From Chalara sp. BL73 (taxonomy: Eukaryota; Ascomycota; Leotiomycetes; Helotiales), in assembly GCA_918026815.1 (NCBI GenBank), contig CAKJVC010000088.1, positions 558,001 to 622,000 of the forward strand: a DNA stretch of 64,000 bases. Reading direction: 5' to 3'. The notes beneath the pieces were generated by a model. The model was not told the DNA's origin and ran no database searches. It was given only the letters and a program-made list of their open reading frames with translations. The position numbers were made by a program, and so were the translations under genes. Shown in pieces: positions 1 to 12,294 of the stretch. Numbering within the stretch: position 1 is the stretch's first letter; each line of letters starts with the position of its first letter.

Positions 1-948
1 CTCAGCTGTACTGGCTAGTTTCTCGGGAATCTTCGATGCTGCCTGTCTATGTCCATTCCTCAAGAGCGAGAAGGGAATCATGAATCCAAAGTACTATGCC
101 GATGAGACCACGCTTTTATTACTTAGGTGTGTATCAGAGTCATTCAGATATGTGTTGCATCGCCGGAGTTGCTGCTTCTGCGCATAGCCAGACCATCAAA
201 ACTTCTGATACGGGCTGGTGGCGCTTGAATAGTTAGGATGACAGTTTATCTCAACCCAGGGAATGCATCAACCGCATTCTTTAACCGTGCTGAGCTGCAA
301 GCTTATGACATGCTTAGCCAGACCTTTCCACGATCTACGCTACTTAGTTGACCGTTACTTCAAATTACTGACCGAGGTCATGATATATCAATATGCAAAT
401 GTTGCTTCAATGTAGCTCGAACAAACCTTGTAGCGGTGAGCTCCACACGTGCGGCACAAATGAAAGAATTCCAACATCACGACCAAGTTACTCGAAAACA
501 TCACATCACTGGAAACAAGTCTACACTTAGACATTCCCAACCTGATAAAAGAAGTGTTTTTAATGCTCTACCATTACAAGCAAGTGTGACATCCAACTCC
601 CAAGTAGGAGCCTCGATATCACCCTCCCATCGCACCGATGCAAAGCTTTCATGACGACTGACTGTTAAAAAGGAAAAACCATGGGCCATAGAACCTCTTG
701 CATGCTTTTGCTAGAAAACCCAAAGCTCGCATGATTTCGATAGACTGAAATCTGTGATTGACTCAGATCCACCCTAATATCGTTTTTTGTTTCCACCACC
801 CGATAGTATTTTGTGTATTTCGCACCACCTTCCAATTGCTGCTCAATTTTTCATAACCCCGATCATAACGCACCAAGAATTATTTCCCGTCAAAACGAAA
901 AGAGGCTCCGGAGATCAGATCGCAAGATTTGTATGAAAGTGGAGAGAT
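1..948. other. Intergenic/3' flank, no gene seen
   Basis: I see no convincing coding exon here. The short open frames (for example 436-654 on plus and 501-689 on minus) have no recognisable motifs and overlap each other. The right-hand part probably carries the 3' UTR of the Stm1-like gene that ends at 949. Confidence 0.5.
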
Positions 949-2269
949 CTATGATCCCAGGCTTGGGAAGGCGCTGGTGTCATCAGTGTTGATGGAAGCA
1001 GTGTTGCGCTGGCCTCCACGAGGAGCGCCTCTGTCGCCGCCACGGCCACGACCACCACGTTCGCCATCACCACGTCCTCGCCCGCCGCGGAATTCGCCTC
1101 GGCCTCGGGATGGACCATCGCCACGACCTCCACGGCCGCCACGGAACCCATCTCCACGACCACCACGGCCTCCACGCTCTGGTTGCTCTTGGAAGCGGTT
1201 GTCAAGCTCGAGGACCTGCTTCTGCTTACGCTCACGCTCGCGCTTAGCCTTTCCTCCAGAGCCGGCGACGAAGTCCTCTTCATCTTGCTTGTTCAATGGC
1301 TTGGCGGCGGCCCACTTTTTGTCTTGCTTTGAGCCTTCGTTTGCCTTGCGAACCTCGAGGGCACCAAGATCAAGCTTCTTTTCGGCTTGTTGAGCGAGGT
1401 ACTCGGCATAGGAGATGCTCTTGTCCTCGGGCTCTGCGGGAGTGGCATCAACGCCCTCTCCGTCACCAGCCAAAGCCTCCTTCTGCTCGGCCTTGGCAAT
1501 GGCTTCTCCAGCCTGCTCGTCGTCAAGTTCGGCGCCGCCCTCATTGGCACCCCAGCCGTGGTTGGCTTGCTTTTCAGAATCACTGGATGGTATGTCAGTA
1601 CTGTAAGCGTGATGATATATTGGCATGTGAGAAACCGCTTACCCTCCTACGCCACGGCTATGTCTGTCAAAGTTTTGGGCACCTCTGCCACGGCCACCAC
1701 CTCGTCTTGAGTGACGGTCATCGCGGACGTTTTCATCAACTGGCTTGCCTCGGTTCTGTGCGCTACCAGCGTTGCGGTCACGGAAGGCTGAGGTAAAATT
1801 TAGCAATGGCCATTAAGACATGTTAATGAGTCTTAAAATAGCTATAAAAATGGCCACAGAGGATGCGCGGACTCACCACCTTCATTGCCTTGGAATCCAC
1901 CACGGCGAGGGCCGCGGCTTTCACCTCCGGCCGGAGCCTTAGAAGCAGGTGCTTCTGCAGGAGCGTTGCGCTTGGTATGACGAGCGGGAGTCTTGTCAAT
2001 CACCTTCGTTGGTGGATCTGGCTCCCTGTCCGAGTCCTGATCAGGGTCATTGCCTAGTTATCACGCATTGTTAGTCGGTGTCTTTTTTTTCAAACTAGAA
2101 CACGGCAGGATTCGTGTTCGCCATACCGAGGAGCTCGTAAAGGTTCTGCAAATATCACCATTAGCATCAGATCAATTCGATTGAGGTTCGAAATATCTGC
2201 AGACACCTGCGCCGTGTCTGCTGATGCCTCTGATGACGGTATTCTTACCTTTGAGGCGATGTCCGTCAT
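949..2269 (-). CDS. STM1: Stm1/SERBP1-type ribosome- and RNA-binding protein
   Basis: Five exons on the minus strand: 2249-2269, 2127-2145, 1877-2053, 1643-1787 and 949-1582, giving 331 residues. The N-terminus (MTDIASK-NLYELLGND, rich in proline and lysine after that) is the Stm1_N signature. Residues about 95-135 hold an RGGGRGRG-RHSRGVGG stretch like the HABP4/PAI-RBP1 domain. The C-terminus (about 260-310) is an RGG/RGD box and ends SAFPSLGS. Family knowledge: Stm1/SERBP1 proteins clamp the mRNA channel of idle 80S ribosomes and preserve them in starvation; the role here is inferred. The 3' splice site of intron 4 was set at 1583 because a perfect TACTGAC branch lies just upstream and phase is kept. 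Exons 1 and 2 are only 21 and 19 nt long. Confidence 0.87.
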
Positions 2270-3230
2270 TCTGCGTGATCAAGCGCCCACGAAGGCACTA
2301 TGCTACCGAGAGAACAATTCGGAAAGGGTAAATGGGAAACGAGACGGACAGGTTCCTAACACTATAGGAAGCTGTCTCTCGAGAGGTTGTGATGAGAGAT
2401 CCTGAGAGGTCGATGTTTGATCTTTTCTCGTGATGGAGCTCGATCAGCAAGTTGTCTCAAAAAAGTGTCTCGCTTAAAAATTTAGGGCAACCCACAGACC
2501 AGATGGATTGAAATGAGACGCAACCAATTCAACTTGTCACTGTGAACAGGCAGAACCTCGGGTGTAGGGTCCGACTTTTAATATTATCTTTAATAATATA
2601 AGATATTAACCACAAGTAAGCATGCTCTACAGTCAGCATTATTAATGAAAGAGATGCGGTGTGGCATCGTTGTGGCCTTTTGGCGGATATGTGGTGGCTG
2701 TATCACCATAGGATAACGACCACCTCATGAACAAAGCTTCCCCTTATTGTCTATCCCAACCACCTCGGATCAAATGGGACATTGAACATCACCGCCGCTA
2801 ACATCCAACTCAAATAGTATCTCTTAGAAGCTAAGAGTGTACGACGTAGTCTACTTTGCGTCTCGGTTTGCCGCGAGGTCTGCCCGGTTGTGTTTTATCC
2901 CAACACTGTCATGATATGTTCCTAGCAGGTCAACTTTTTCATTCATGTGTATGTACACTGCTGTTCCACGATATACATGGATTGTAGGAGCCATAACTAT
3001 CCCCCAAACCCCGGCACGCTCTGCAATGTTCTTCCCCTTCCATGGCCCTTCAGCTGTACAAATTTCGAGGCACCATACCTCAGCCACGGCCCCCAAGGTT
3101 AGATTCTCCAGAATCTAGCCTCCTGTTCCAAATACTCCTGTCCCTGTACACGCCATTTTCCCAGAAACACGCCTCCTTGACGCTGGAATTGAAAATAAAA
3201 GTGCCGCCTCCCATGGGTATCACATGCTTT
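2270..3230. other. Intergenic between two minus-strand genes
   Basis: This should hold the promoter and 5' UTR of the Stm1-like gene and the 3' UTR of the bZIP gene. An A+T-only imperfect palindrome (taatattatc ... gatatta) lies at about 2578-2610. No coding exon is supported. Confidence 0.5.
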
Positions 3231-4647
3231 TTATCTCATTGAACTAGTATCAAAAGAAAATTGAGTAGGGAATTGCATGCTTGCCGTCAGTCCAAAAGGA
3301 TCAAACTCAAGCAGTGGGTCATGATCGAGAAGCTGGGTCATAGAATTGTTGTACGCTTGGCTACTGCCTTGCATCTGGTGGTTTTGCGGCTGTGCGCCAT
3401 GTTGCTGTTGTTGCAGACGTTGCTGCTGTTGTAGCTGCTGCTGCCGCTGCTGCGAGACTTGGTAATTCAGTTGTTGCTGCTGCTGTGCACTCGGAAACAG
3501 GTTTTCGGGGTATGGGCCAGGCCCAGATTCGGATGTATCTTGGTCGTCAATCATATCGGTTTGCGCATCGTACTCCTGTTCTGTACTCACGGAGTCAATC
3601 TAGGACGAACATAGCTCTATGTAAAGAAAAGGGAAAGGAAGGGGCGGGTCAGCTTGCCGAGTTGCTCAATGTGATTTTGAAAGGATGGGGAAAACGAGGC
3701 AGTCACCGGAGTATTTGCCGTGCTGCCTGTCCCATTGATTCCCTGCCCTTTTGGTCCTGGCCCTAATCCAATAATCCCAGTGTTGACCAGACCTGGGTTC
3801 ATAGGTAAGCCCAGAGGATTTTGCGCTCTTGCTGGATGAATTCGTGGCGGTTGGTGCCCCTGTTGGAGCTGAGCTTGGTTGTCTGAAGCCGGCGGCGTCA
3901 ATACCCCAGGGTTATGAAATCCAGGAGAGTTTGATGTTGGCGAGGAAGCGTGAGAAGCGGGCGTTGGACGTAATTGTGGGGACTGAAGTGATAGCCCTGG
4001 CTCAATTTTTGGTGCTATATTCGAGTTTGATCGTCGAGCTTGGTTGTGCCTATTCATGATAGCGCGCTGCATCGGAGGGGGTTGTGCCATACTAGGTGGC
4101 ATGTGCGTTGGACCAAGGTGTGGACTGGAGGTTTTGGCACGTAATTCAGCTTGAACGTCGATGCCTACCGGGATTAGTATTTGCTGACCCCATACTTTGT
4201 CGTACGTCATGCCTACCTTTCTCTAGGAGGATTCTCTCGAGCAGAGAGTTCTTGTATCTCAGCATGAGACATTCGTCTGCCGCACTTCGATGCGCATTTT
4301 GCAGGTTATGCAGATTCGTTTCGTGCACGCGAATAGTCTCCTCTAACTGCTTGATATATTCTGTCCGGCGCTCCCTGAATGCAGCTTGCGCTTGTCGGTT
4401 TCTCTGCTTCCGTTCCTCGGACGTAGCATATATCTTTACCTGGTTAGTTCACATGCGCCAGCATGTTATAGAAGCTTTGACGTACTGGTTTGCGGCCGCC
4501 CTTTCTCTTGACCTGGCCAGTGACCTCTTGCGGCGCTCCGGTCTCCGCCTCCGGGGTTGAGTCCATCGAATCATCGGACCCTTCTCTTTCGCCATCTCTT
4601 TCAGATTCCTTCTTGTCAATGGACATGTTATTGCTGTCGTCGGCCAT
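3231..4647 (-). CDS. kapC: bZIP transcription factor, KapC/Yap-like
   Basis: Four exons (4486-4647, 4217-4439, 3658-4164, 3231-3580), 413 residues. The basic region at about residues 62-79 contains N-x-x-A-Q-x-A-F-R, the Pap1/Yap1-type DNA-contact motif. A leucine zipper follows (YIKQLEETI ... LMLRYKNSLLERILLEKG) and then IDVQAELRAKT, a block typical of the Aspergillus KapC group. The middle is rich in Pro/Ser/Asn. The last exon encodes a polyglutamine region (about residues 325-355) and an acidic/aromatic tail that may activate transcription. The intron between exons 3 and 4 fits only as a GC-AG intron (GCAAGC donor at 3657), because no GT donor keeps the frame. The target genes are unknown; family members act in stress responses and development. 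Confidence 0.82.
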
Positions 4648-7600
4648 TGCAGTACGACGCTGTGCTATGTCTAAGCTATTACCCCGCCGTCAACAACCAC
4701 AAAGCCGCGGCGGGCGGTGCTGTATCGTCCTCGGTGGAGCGTCCAATGATTTACAGGCAGCAGGTCAAGCTCTGGGTAGTTACATCGGCACTTCAGTGGT
4801 CTAGGTCACTTCCCCGTGTCCCAGCAGCTTGGATCTGGTAAGGCAGGAGCAATAGACAAGGCTGAAGCTAGAAATAGATTGCAAAGTGTTGATAATAAGA
4901 GATAGAGAAGATTGTGGTTTTGTGTACCTAATGAAAACTGAAGAGTGTGACAGCAGGAAAAGGGAAAATGGAAGCAGGAACGGATAGGCTTTTACTTAAC
5001 TTGAAGGAAATGCGGAGAAGGGGGCTACTCGTCCTTTCGAACTTACTCTATCGATCTCTAGCGAACGAGCACATATCCAGTCAGAGCAGCAGCCATGCCG
5101 AGCGGGAATTCCAGGGATCATTTCGTGGCCGTGTTGGGGCATGATGATGGATGGGCCGGGTAGGCTAGCCAGGCTTGGGCCAGGGCTGGCCAACGTCGTC
5201 CAGGGCTGGTACTGTGCTGTATTATACGGTACTGTTACAGGACTTACTTGCTGTACAGCGGTCCTGCGTATACGGCTCATCTACGCGAGTTGGCGCGTTA
5301 CCCGGGTCGGGAGTGAAAGGCCAGAGGAAGTGTCCGTTGTGGTGGCCTGCATACCGGTAGGTGGTGTACTGTAGTAGGATCGCCTTCGACCCTGTGCTTA
5401 TTGCCAGCGCCCCCCCGGGTGAAGTAATTAAGTTTCTTATTGGTATTTTCTCCCACCGTAGTCCTGAAAGAGCAGCTAATCTGGGCAGCTGCTGCGCCCT
5501 CATTGGACAATTAGACTATTCCTCCCACGATTCTATAGCTTCTAGCGCAAAAGCGTAAAGATTGAGATTGCATCGTTGCAGGTGCGTAGACGTAGGCGGC
5601 GACTCGGGGAGGGGCGGAAAAGGGCGGGCTTCTGAAAATTTTTCATCTGCACCTGTTTTGAATGCGGCGTTTGAAAGAAGTTTCTTGACCACTGACCAGT
5701 TTCTTGGTGGAACTGCGCTAGAGGAAATACCCCGGAATGTGTTTGGTTTACCAGCATCTTACTCTGTAACAACAACCGCTGATTGGCTGCATCGGCCTTT
5801 TCTAGAAAAAGGCTAGAAGTTTTATTTGATCTGATCTCTCCTGTACCGGAGTGGAGATACTGTACTGTACCGTACCGTACAGTCTACCTTCATACAGTAG
5901 TTCATTAGACAGACCCATTCATTCTTTCCTAAGCCGAGCGATATCCGTCAGCATCACCCGCCTCAAAATATCTTTGGCCTACGCCTAGCACGGCTGTACG
6001 GTGATGGTGGTGGTGGAGGTGGAGGTGCTGCTGCTGCTGCTGGCGCTGTACGGAGGACTCATTGTAGCTATACAGTACAATGTTGCAAGCCTTCGTATGC
6101 GGCCATTTCCGAATCTTGATGTGACGTTTAATTATTACTTCTTTTGTTGTTGTTTTTTTTTTTTCCTCTCCTCCTCCTGTGTGGATGATGCAGTCACCTG
6201 AGCCATGTCTGAAGATGGGGCGTTGAATGCCAAGGGTACGGGATAAAATCTCCCACTCAGGTTAAGCCTATAGAAGCGTGCCAAGCGTTCACCTTCCCTG
6301 ACTGGCTGCTACAACCTTGCTAAGAGCTCCACCCGCTTCTGTGCTGGAGCCTGGACGGGCAGGCGACATCTCCGGTGGCTTCAGCTTCTTTCGCATCTCC
6401 TCGGAAGCTAAAGGATCGTCTTTGGAGCATTGGCAATGCAAAAAGGTATAGTACAGTAGGGGCCTCCTCATCCCCCCTGTAGAAACCGGCTTGAGGCACA
6501 GCAAGAATCAAAAACAAAACGTCGGCCCCAATATAAAGCTGCAATCGACTCGTGTCAATGAACAGGTTTCTACATTGTCCTGTCCTCTCTGCCTGCCCGT
6601 CTGTCTTCGACTGCGCTATAGAATAGGATTCAAAACAACTGAAAGAAGCACCCCTGCCCGCGCATCATGCCATATCTTTCCTTGGAAGCAAGTTAATAAA
6701 TGCGGAACTGCTTGTGGAAACCTTTAGAGGCTCAAAACGTGCCTGGTGGGTTGGATAATAGGTAGCCGCAAAAACCCATTTAAAACTTCACGATTGACGC
6801 AGCAAACGGGCAACGCTTGGATCCAGCCATTCAATCTTCCATCATCAAGGTTAACAAGACGAAAAAAGCAAGTAAAATCATGAGTGCAAGCTACTAATCT
6901 TACCAGGGGTTATTTGTTGGGAAGGATTCCCCAGACGCTATATACCATTTACGTCCAGATGATGATATCACGGCAGAGGACACCCACCGAAGACAGATAC
7001 AAAAGGACAGCAGCAAAAAATCATTGAAACGAATGAAATATGATGAATGGCTTGTTCGGATACACAGACATAACAAGGGAAACGAGGGACCACAACTTGC
7101 TCTGGCAAAGGTCTCCGGAAGATGTACAAAATACAATCGTGACAGGTAGGTCAGTCACCAGGAAGTGTAGGTTAGAAAAGGCCAACGGTTAATATCCTCC
7201 TGGAATATTCAAGCCCTTGCCATTATCTTTTGTGTTAAGCCAAATCAAGACAATTAAATCAAGTCCACTACGGTCTCCTGTGAGACCAGTCTTTAGTTTA
7301 TCACAACATCACGGTAGATTTGAGGCCGGATGTTCAATTATTAGATGCGGCGAAACTCTTCCGGGCTCATTTCATTTGCAAAGTACTAATAGCAAGGCAA
7401 GATGTAAACAGGATCAACACAGTATGCTTGATGATACATCAATGCACAGGATGCTTCCAACCCTCGAGACATGCCCAAACCACGAGGCTGAAGTGCCACT
7501 TTCCCAAGCTGATGGTAGCCTCGAGTGCTTGGCAAGGCTGTATCACACTCAACCACGCGTTACCTTGTTAGACTTAGCTTTATTTACCCCAAACACACCG

Positions 7601-7689
7601 TTTTTTTGTGACGCAACAAAAATCACAACCTTGCAATACAATTCTTTTACAGAACAACTTCCACCATTGCAACATCGAAGGGCGTCAAA
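4648..7689. promoter_or_regulatory. 3-kb divergent intergenic region upstream of the bZIP gene
   Basis: This lies between the divergent bZIP (minus) and 7690 (plus) genes. It contains a tract of TACTGTAC/CCGTAC repeats at 5858-5883, more GTACAGTA elements near 6072 and 6451, a GGT/GGA-GCT trinucleotide run at about 6002-6046 and a T/C-rich tract at about 6145-6178. Many short open frames are present but none resembles a protein. It probably contains two promoters and possibly a long 5' leader for the bZIP gene. Confidence 0.4.
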
Positions 7690-9762
7690 ATGACCCCTCG
7701 TCGTCGCTCGAACAGACTTCGAGGTAACAATGCCACTCCTAAGGTAAGCAGCAAGCTGTCCTAAAAGTGGAATTTGTCCCAACTGATCGTGTGTGTGAAG
7801 TCCATCAATCATGCTCTTAACAGACCCCTCTCTTCCCTCGCAGAACGCGATGAATCGCCATCCGCCGGTCCTCAATCCACTCTAGACTCAATCGTATCCT
7901 CCCCTTTGGCGCCGCGTACTCCTGCGACAGCTGGCCGTCCTAAAGCAGCCAAGAAAGAGATGCATCCAAGCAAAGCACAACAGAGCACTACACAAGAGCC
8001 TGATAGTGGTTTGCGCTTTGGGTTTGTTGATATCGAGGCAATACAGCAAACACCTTCAAAGATTGCGACGCCACAAGTATCTTCCTTTGACTTCCGATTC
8101 GCTCTCCCCGCACCAGAACTTGGGCCTGAAGCACAAAAACTGAGAGATGATCTACGTGAGGAGGCACTACGCATCAAGGCAAGTCTGGCCGCTAAGCGTG
8201 AGGAGGAAAAGCGTTTGCTCGGGGAAGAAACAGTTGAAAGCCTCACCGGCCGTAAGCTAGCACATCCAAAGGGCAAGGTTGGCCGTTTCAGTGATGTGCA
8301 CATGGCACAATTCAAGAAGATGGATTCCATTGCAGGACATCCTTCTGCTTTTAGAGCACAGCCTGGCCGAGCAACTCCAACAGCCACTAGCAAGAGTCTC
8401 AAACGCACACAATCAAAGGCGAAGCTGGATGATAGGGAGCAGCTACATGCCGACAAGAGTGATGAGAAAGATACTGGTCGTCTCGAGCATACAAGCCTCG
8501 CTAAACGCGCTAGACAAGCTATTGGAGATGACACATCATCAGCACGTCCCATTTCTCAGGATGAGATACCTAAGTCAAATGCGCCCGCAATTTCATGTTC
8601 TAAATCGACTTTTTTGGCATCAATCACGACTCCGACCAAAGCCTCTCTTGCCCGTGCTACAAGCGTCAAGAAAAATGGTAGTCATATTCCTACCTTGTCC
8701 AGATCCCCATCCAAGTCTAATCTGACGGGCACGCCACGGGGTCTCACAAAGTCGGCAACTACAAATCATGTCTTTGGCAGCATTCCACGGTCGCCATCAA
8801 AGGGTTTCTTGCGTACGCCTGGGAAGTTTGATAGGGTCAAGTCGATTCTTCGCCATCCTAGTTCTAGTATGAAAAAGCCAACTGCAGGTATGTTGCTCGA
8901 GGATGCCGCGCTTAACTACTCGGCATATTCTTTAAAAGTTCATTGTATTCTGGCCCAGAAGCATGCGATAGTTCTATTACGGCATCTGCTAATTCCTGAT
9001 CTCACAGTTCCAACCATATCCGCAAACCCAAGTAGGCCAAATCTCGACAAGCCTCTCCCTTCTGTTCCTTCCACACCCACTAGTCTGAATTTACTCAAGA
9101 GTGCAAAAATAATTCAAACTACGCCTTCTCCAATTAAGTCTGGAATCCCTCGCTCCACTTCAAGGCTCAATCTTTCCCAGAGATTCCAAGCTGAACGCCA
9201 ACCCCATTCTAAAGAGGTTCAATATCCTTCTATTGGTGACGAATTAGCCTTAGCTGCCAAGTCGCCAGTGGTCATCTATCCTTCATTGACCTCCCCTCGC
9301 CCGCTTCCCCAGCCTCCACAACAAATAAACTCTGCGCAGCGTCCACCACACTCGGTCCCTGGCACATTTTCATTTCGGAGTGATCATACTATCGATTTTG
9401 GTGCTTCTCCAGAAGGATTTGGCTCGTCCCCTGGTCAATCTAGCGTTCGACAAGTCCGACCAAGCATCTGCCCAAGTGGTATGCCTGGTAGCTTTCCCGA
9501 AACCAACAAGGAGAATGTAGCAGAGACGATGGTTGTATTCGCACACGGCATGTCCAACAAGAAGCGTCGTCGAGCTGACTCGGATGATGAGGAAGAGGCA
9601 GAGCGTTCCCCAAAGAAGCCTAAGCCTGTTGCTGAAGGAGAAATGCTCATGGCACCTAAGCTATTAGCTAATGCTCCTAAACAACCTCCTACTCCTGTTA
9701 AGAAGAGGGGCCTAAGTCTCTCGCGCTTGAATGCCCTAGCCCGTCCTAAGATGCGGAAATAG
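7690..9762 (+). CDS. Basic Ser/Pro-rich nuclear-type protein with FKKMDSI motif, function unknown
   Basis: The start is ATG 7690 (MTPRRRSNRLR). The first intron is ambiguous: either donor 7744 with acceptor 7800, or donor 7724 with acceptor 7843; both keep the frame. A second intron, 8888-9007 (GTATGT ... CTCACAG), has exactly 120 nt and no stop, so it can be read through; I remove it because the sequence inside is unlike the flanks. The protein of about 620 residues has a predicted helical, charged segment (LRDDLREEALRIKASLAAKREEEKRLL is all in one run), then KGKVGRFSDVHMAQFKKMDSI. It also has many SPxK/TPxK sites resembling cyclin-dependent kinase targets, KENV, and a KKRRR basic cluster. 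The H-x-x-x-F-K-K-M-x-S-I motif recalls microtubule-binding spindle proteins of the NuSAP kind, but this is only a resemblance. Confidence 0.72.
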
Positions 9763-10393
9763 GTACGAAGCGTGAGTCGAAAGTGCTATCTCTTAACTCC
9801 TCCCACAGCACTTTACTCCTGACCGGATATGATTGGTGTGCTCTGGCCATTAGGAGAATGGACATATCGGCGTTGGATGTTCAGCTTTACTTGTATGATA
9901 ATTACATGACATTTTCATGATTTGGTGGGTGGGTACATGATTGGTGCTGGTATGTCTTTATGATCACACTGATTCTCGGCTGTCCACGCCTTCACGACAC
10001 TACGACAGTATTTTCCTTTATTTTATGATTTATGGGATGGGGTTTCTATTTGGGCCCTGCTTGTGTTGATACGCTCATTCATGAAATCGCGGCTACCTGA
10101 TCTTGTTGGCTACAGCCACTAAGTCGGGAAAATTAAGAAAGCATTATTAAATCCATCGTGCCTTCCCTGTGCATGTGCTCAAGATTGGTAGTTATTAATA
10201 TGCTTCCAGCGGATCGCCAAATCAACATCTTCTCATTTCCCTTCCATGCATCTATAATGAGCACCTAATTCCGTCAGTATCATTCAGCATATTAGCTGAG
10301 AGCTTCGCCTTGAACACTCATTCATTTTGCTCCCCAAGCTTCATATTGATTCCCCGTTCCCGAACCAATCACCTTCTGCACCGATAATTTCGT
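9763..10393. other. Intergenic between two plus-strand genes
   Basis: This holds the 3' UTR of the upstream gene and the promoter of the LIM gene. A pyrimidine-rich run leads into the LIM start. No exon is seen. Confidence 0.5.
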
Positions 10394-12294
10394 ATGCTCA
10401 ATTCCAATGTCTCGCTTTCGTCTTGTCTCTCTCACCGGACTGCGCGTTCTCGAATCATGCCTCTGTCCGGCTCCATCTCCCATCCCGCCGCCGCCTCCAC
10501 CACCACCTGTTCCTCCACAACTGCGGAGCCTCCAGCGATCGAGCCGGTGTTCATCTGCACGGTGTGCTGGCAACCACAGTTCGCGCCAGCTTCGCCGAAA
10601 ATTCTTGGTTCATCATCGCGCATTGTTTGCCTTCCGTGCTGGAAAGCCGTGTTAGATTTGAGCATATGCTGGGTGTGTGGAGAGTGTATTGTGAGGGGCG
10701 ATGAGGTGGTGAGCCTAGGATGGTGCTTTTGGCATCGAGCATGTTTTGGATGTTTGGTTTGCGGCACACCTATCAAATTACCAGAAAGTAAACGTGACTA
10801 CATGGCCAGCGTTTCGAGAGATGGGAACTATATGACAACGGAGAGCCATATAGGCATCGAGCTGGATACTATTCCTATGTGCGATACATGTGAGGATGAG
10901 ACGGAATGCAAGGTGTTGGAACGGGGTCTGGAGACCGTGAGTCGGTTTGATGGTGGTTTGAGTCAAAATAGATTGGATATGTTGAGTCACGATGAAGATG
11001 AGCGGAGAGTGGAGACGTCCAGATGGAGAACTCCACGGAAATTCAAGGGATCTAGTGGCCTTGAGAGGGATTTGACGACATTTATCAATGGTCCATCATG
11101 GTCCACAACAAGTGTGAGAGTTGACCATATTTCTAAGAGAACTCGACTAATTATAGATAGTTAAATGATCTTCTTCAAGCAAAAAACCTTGGCTCGCCGT
11201 CCTGTCCACTCAAAGCGAAAAGAAGAGCTTCAGCACCAGAAGGAAGTGGTTCCGGCCAGTCGATCAATTCCTCCTCAAGCATGGAGCTAGATCGTGTAGA
11301 AAGAGAAGTGGATAAAATCTATCTGTCAATAATTGAACCTATGAACGAGCATGCCCCACTCGCGCCGAGTAATACCAAATCTCTCCCGAAGTGGATGTCT
11401 TTTCTCCCAAGTAATGTTCATGCACTCAGAGAACAACGAAGTGCCCAAAAGAAAAAGGTTGAAAGCAATATTAGCTCAGAGTATCGTGGTAACTTCTCAC
11501 CAGAACACAGCGATGCCAGCTTCACAGCCTTCCCAGCTTTTGACTATTCAAAGCTTAGGCATACACCGTTATCGCCTGGCAATGAGACTGCTCCGATTGA
11601 AATCCCCAAAAACAGAGCGGGGAGATCAACCACTATCTCATTTGAGCCCAATCCCAACAGAGAATACTCTATCTCACGCGCCTCCAAATCTCATAAGAGA
11701 GCAAGATCTCGTGCTCGCACTTCTGATTCAACACATCTAAGCGGTTACGAACCTCAAGATGTCCCACCACGACAACGAACGCCATATCCAGACGAAGAAC
11801 ATCGACCCAAGAAGCGCACTAACGGATCTATGGGGTCGGCGTCTTGTCCACGGAGTATGCGTCTCGGCGTTTCTGATCCAGTCATGGAAGCTAATGCCGG
11901 GCTGGGTCTCCCATCTATCGGCTCGCCTTTATCATCCAACGTTCCTTTCCCGTCCTGGGTTCCCAAAAATCTCATCATACCACCGTACAGTAACCCTACG
12001 GATCCAGGGGTCAGCTCATCGGAGTATATAGATAAGTACCACCCCAAAGGAGCCGCTGCCGAACTTCAGAAATATGAGCCGAAAATACCAGAACCGATTC
12101 TGGAGAAAATCAAGAGACAGAAGGTGGGCAAAAGAAATTTTGGGGAGGTTGCGGAGGACAAGAGGCGGGAGAGGAGTATGAGGGCGGAAGAGAGGAGATC
12201 AGGAAGGATGAAACAGGGAAATGAGGAGTTCGGGCTGGATCCTAGGAGGGAGGATTTAAATAGGGAGTTGAGACAGTTGTTTAATGAGGAGTGA
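10394..12294 (+). CDS. LIM-domain zinc-finger protein
   Basis: Two exons, 10394-11113 and 11161-12294, 617 residues; the 47-nt intron has GTGAGA, a CTAAT branch and ATAG. Without it the two open frames would look like separate genes. The N-terminal part carries the zinc ligands CTVC ... CLPC ... CWVC-x17-HRACFGCLVC ... CDTC, which fits C-x2-C-x(17)-H-x2-C-x2-C-x2-C plus distal C-x2-C of a LIM domain, preceded by an extra C-x2-C pair. The C-terminal two thirds are low-complexity, basic and Ser/Pro-rich, with a charged helical end rich in Arg/Glu (KRQKVGKRNFGEVAEDKRRE). LIM domains bind proteins; the partner cannot be told. The start could also be ATG 10457. Confidence 0.75.

Noticed and set aside
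929..1393. Plus-strand Arg/Pro-rich frame of 154 residues
   Set aside because: It is the antisense of the RGG box of the Stm1-like gene.
3392..3766. Plus-strand Ala/Val-rich frame
   Set aside because: Antisense of the CAG/CAA polyglutamine tract of the bZIP gene.
10322..10573. Minus-strand Gly-rich frame
   Set aside because: Shadow of the proline/threonine-rich start of the LIM gene.
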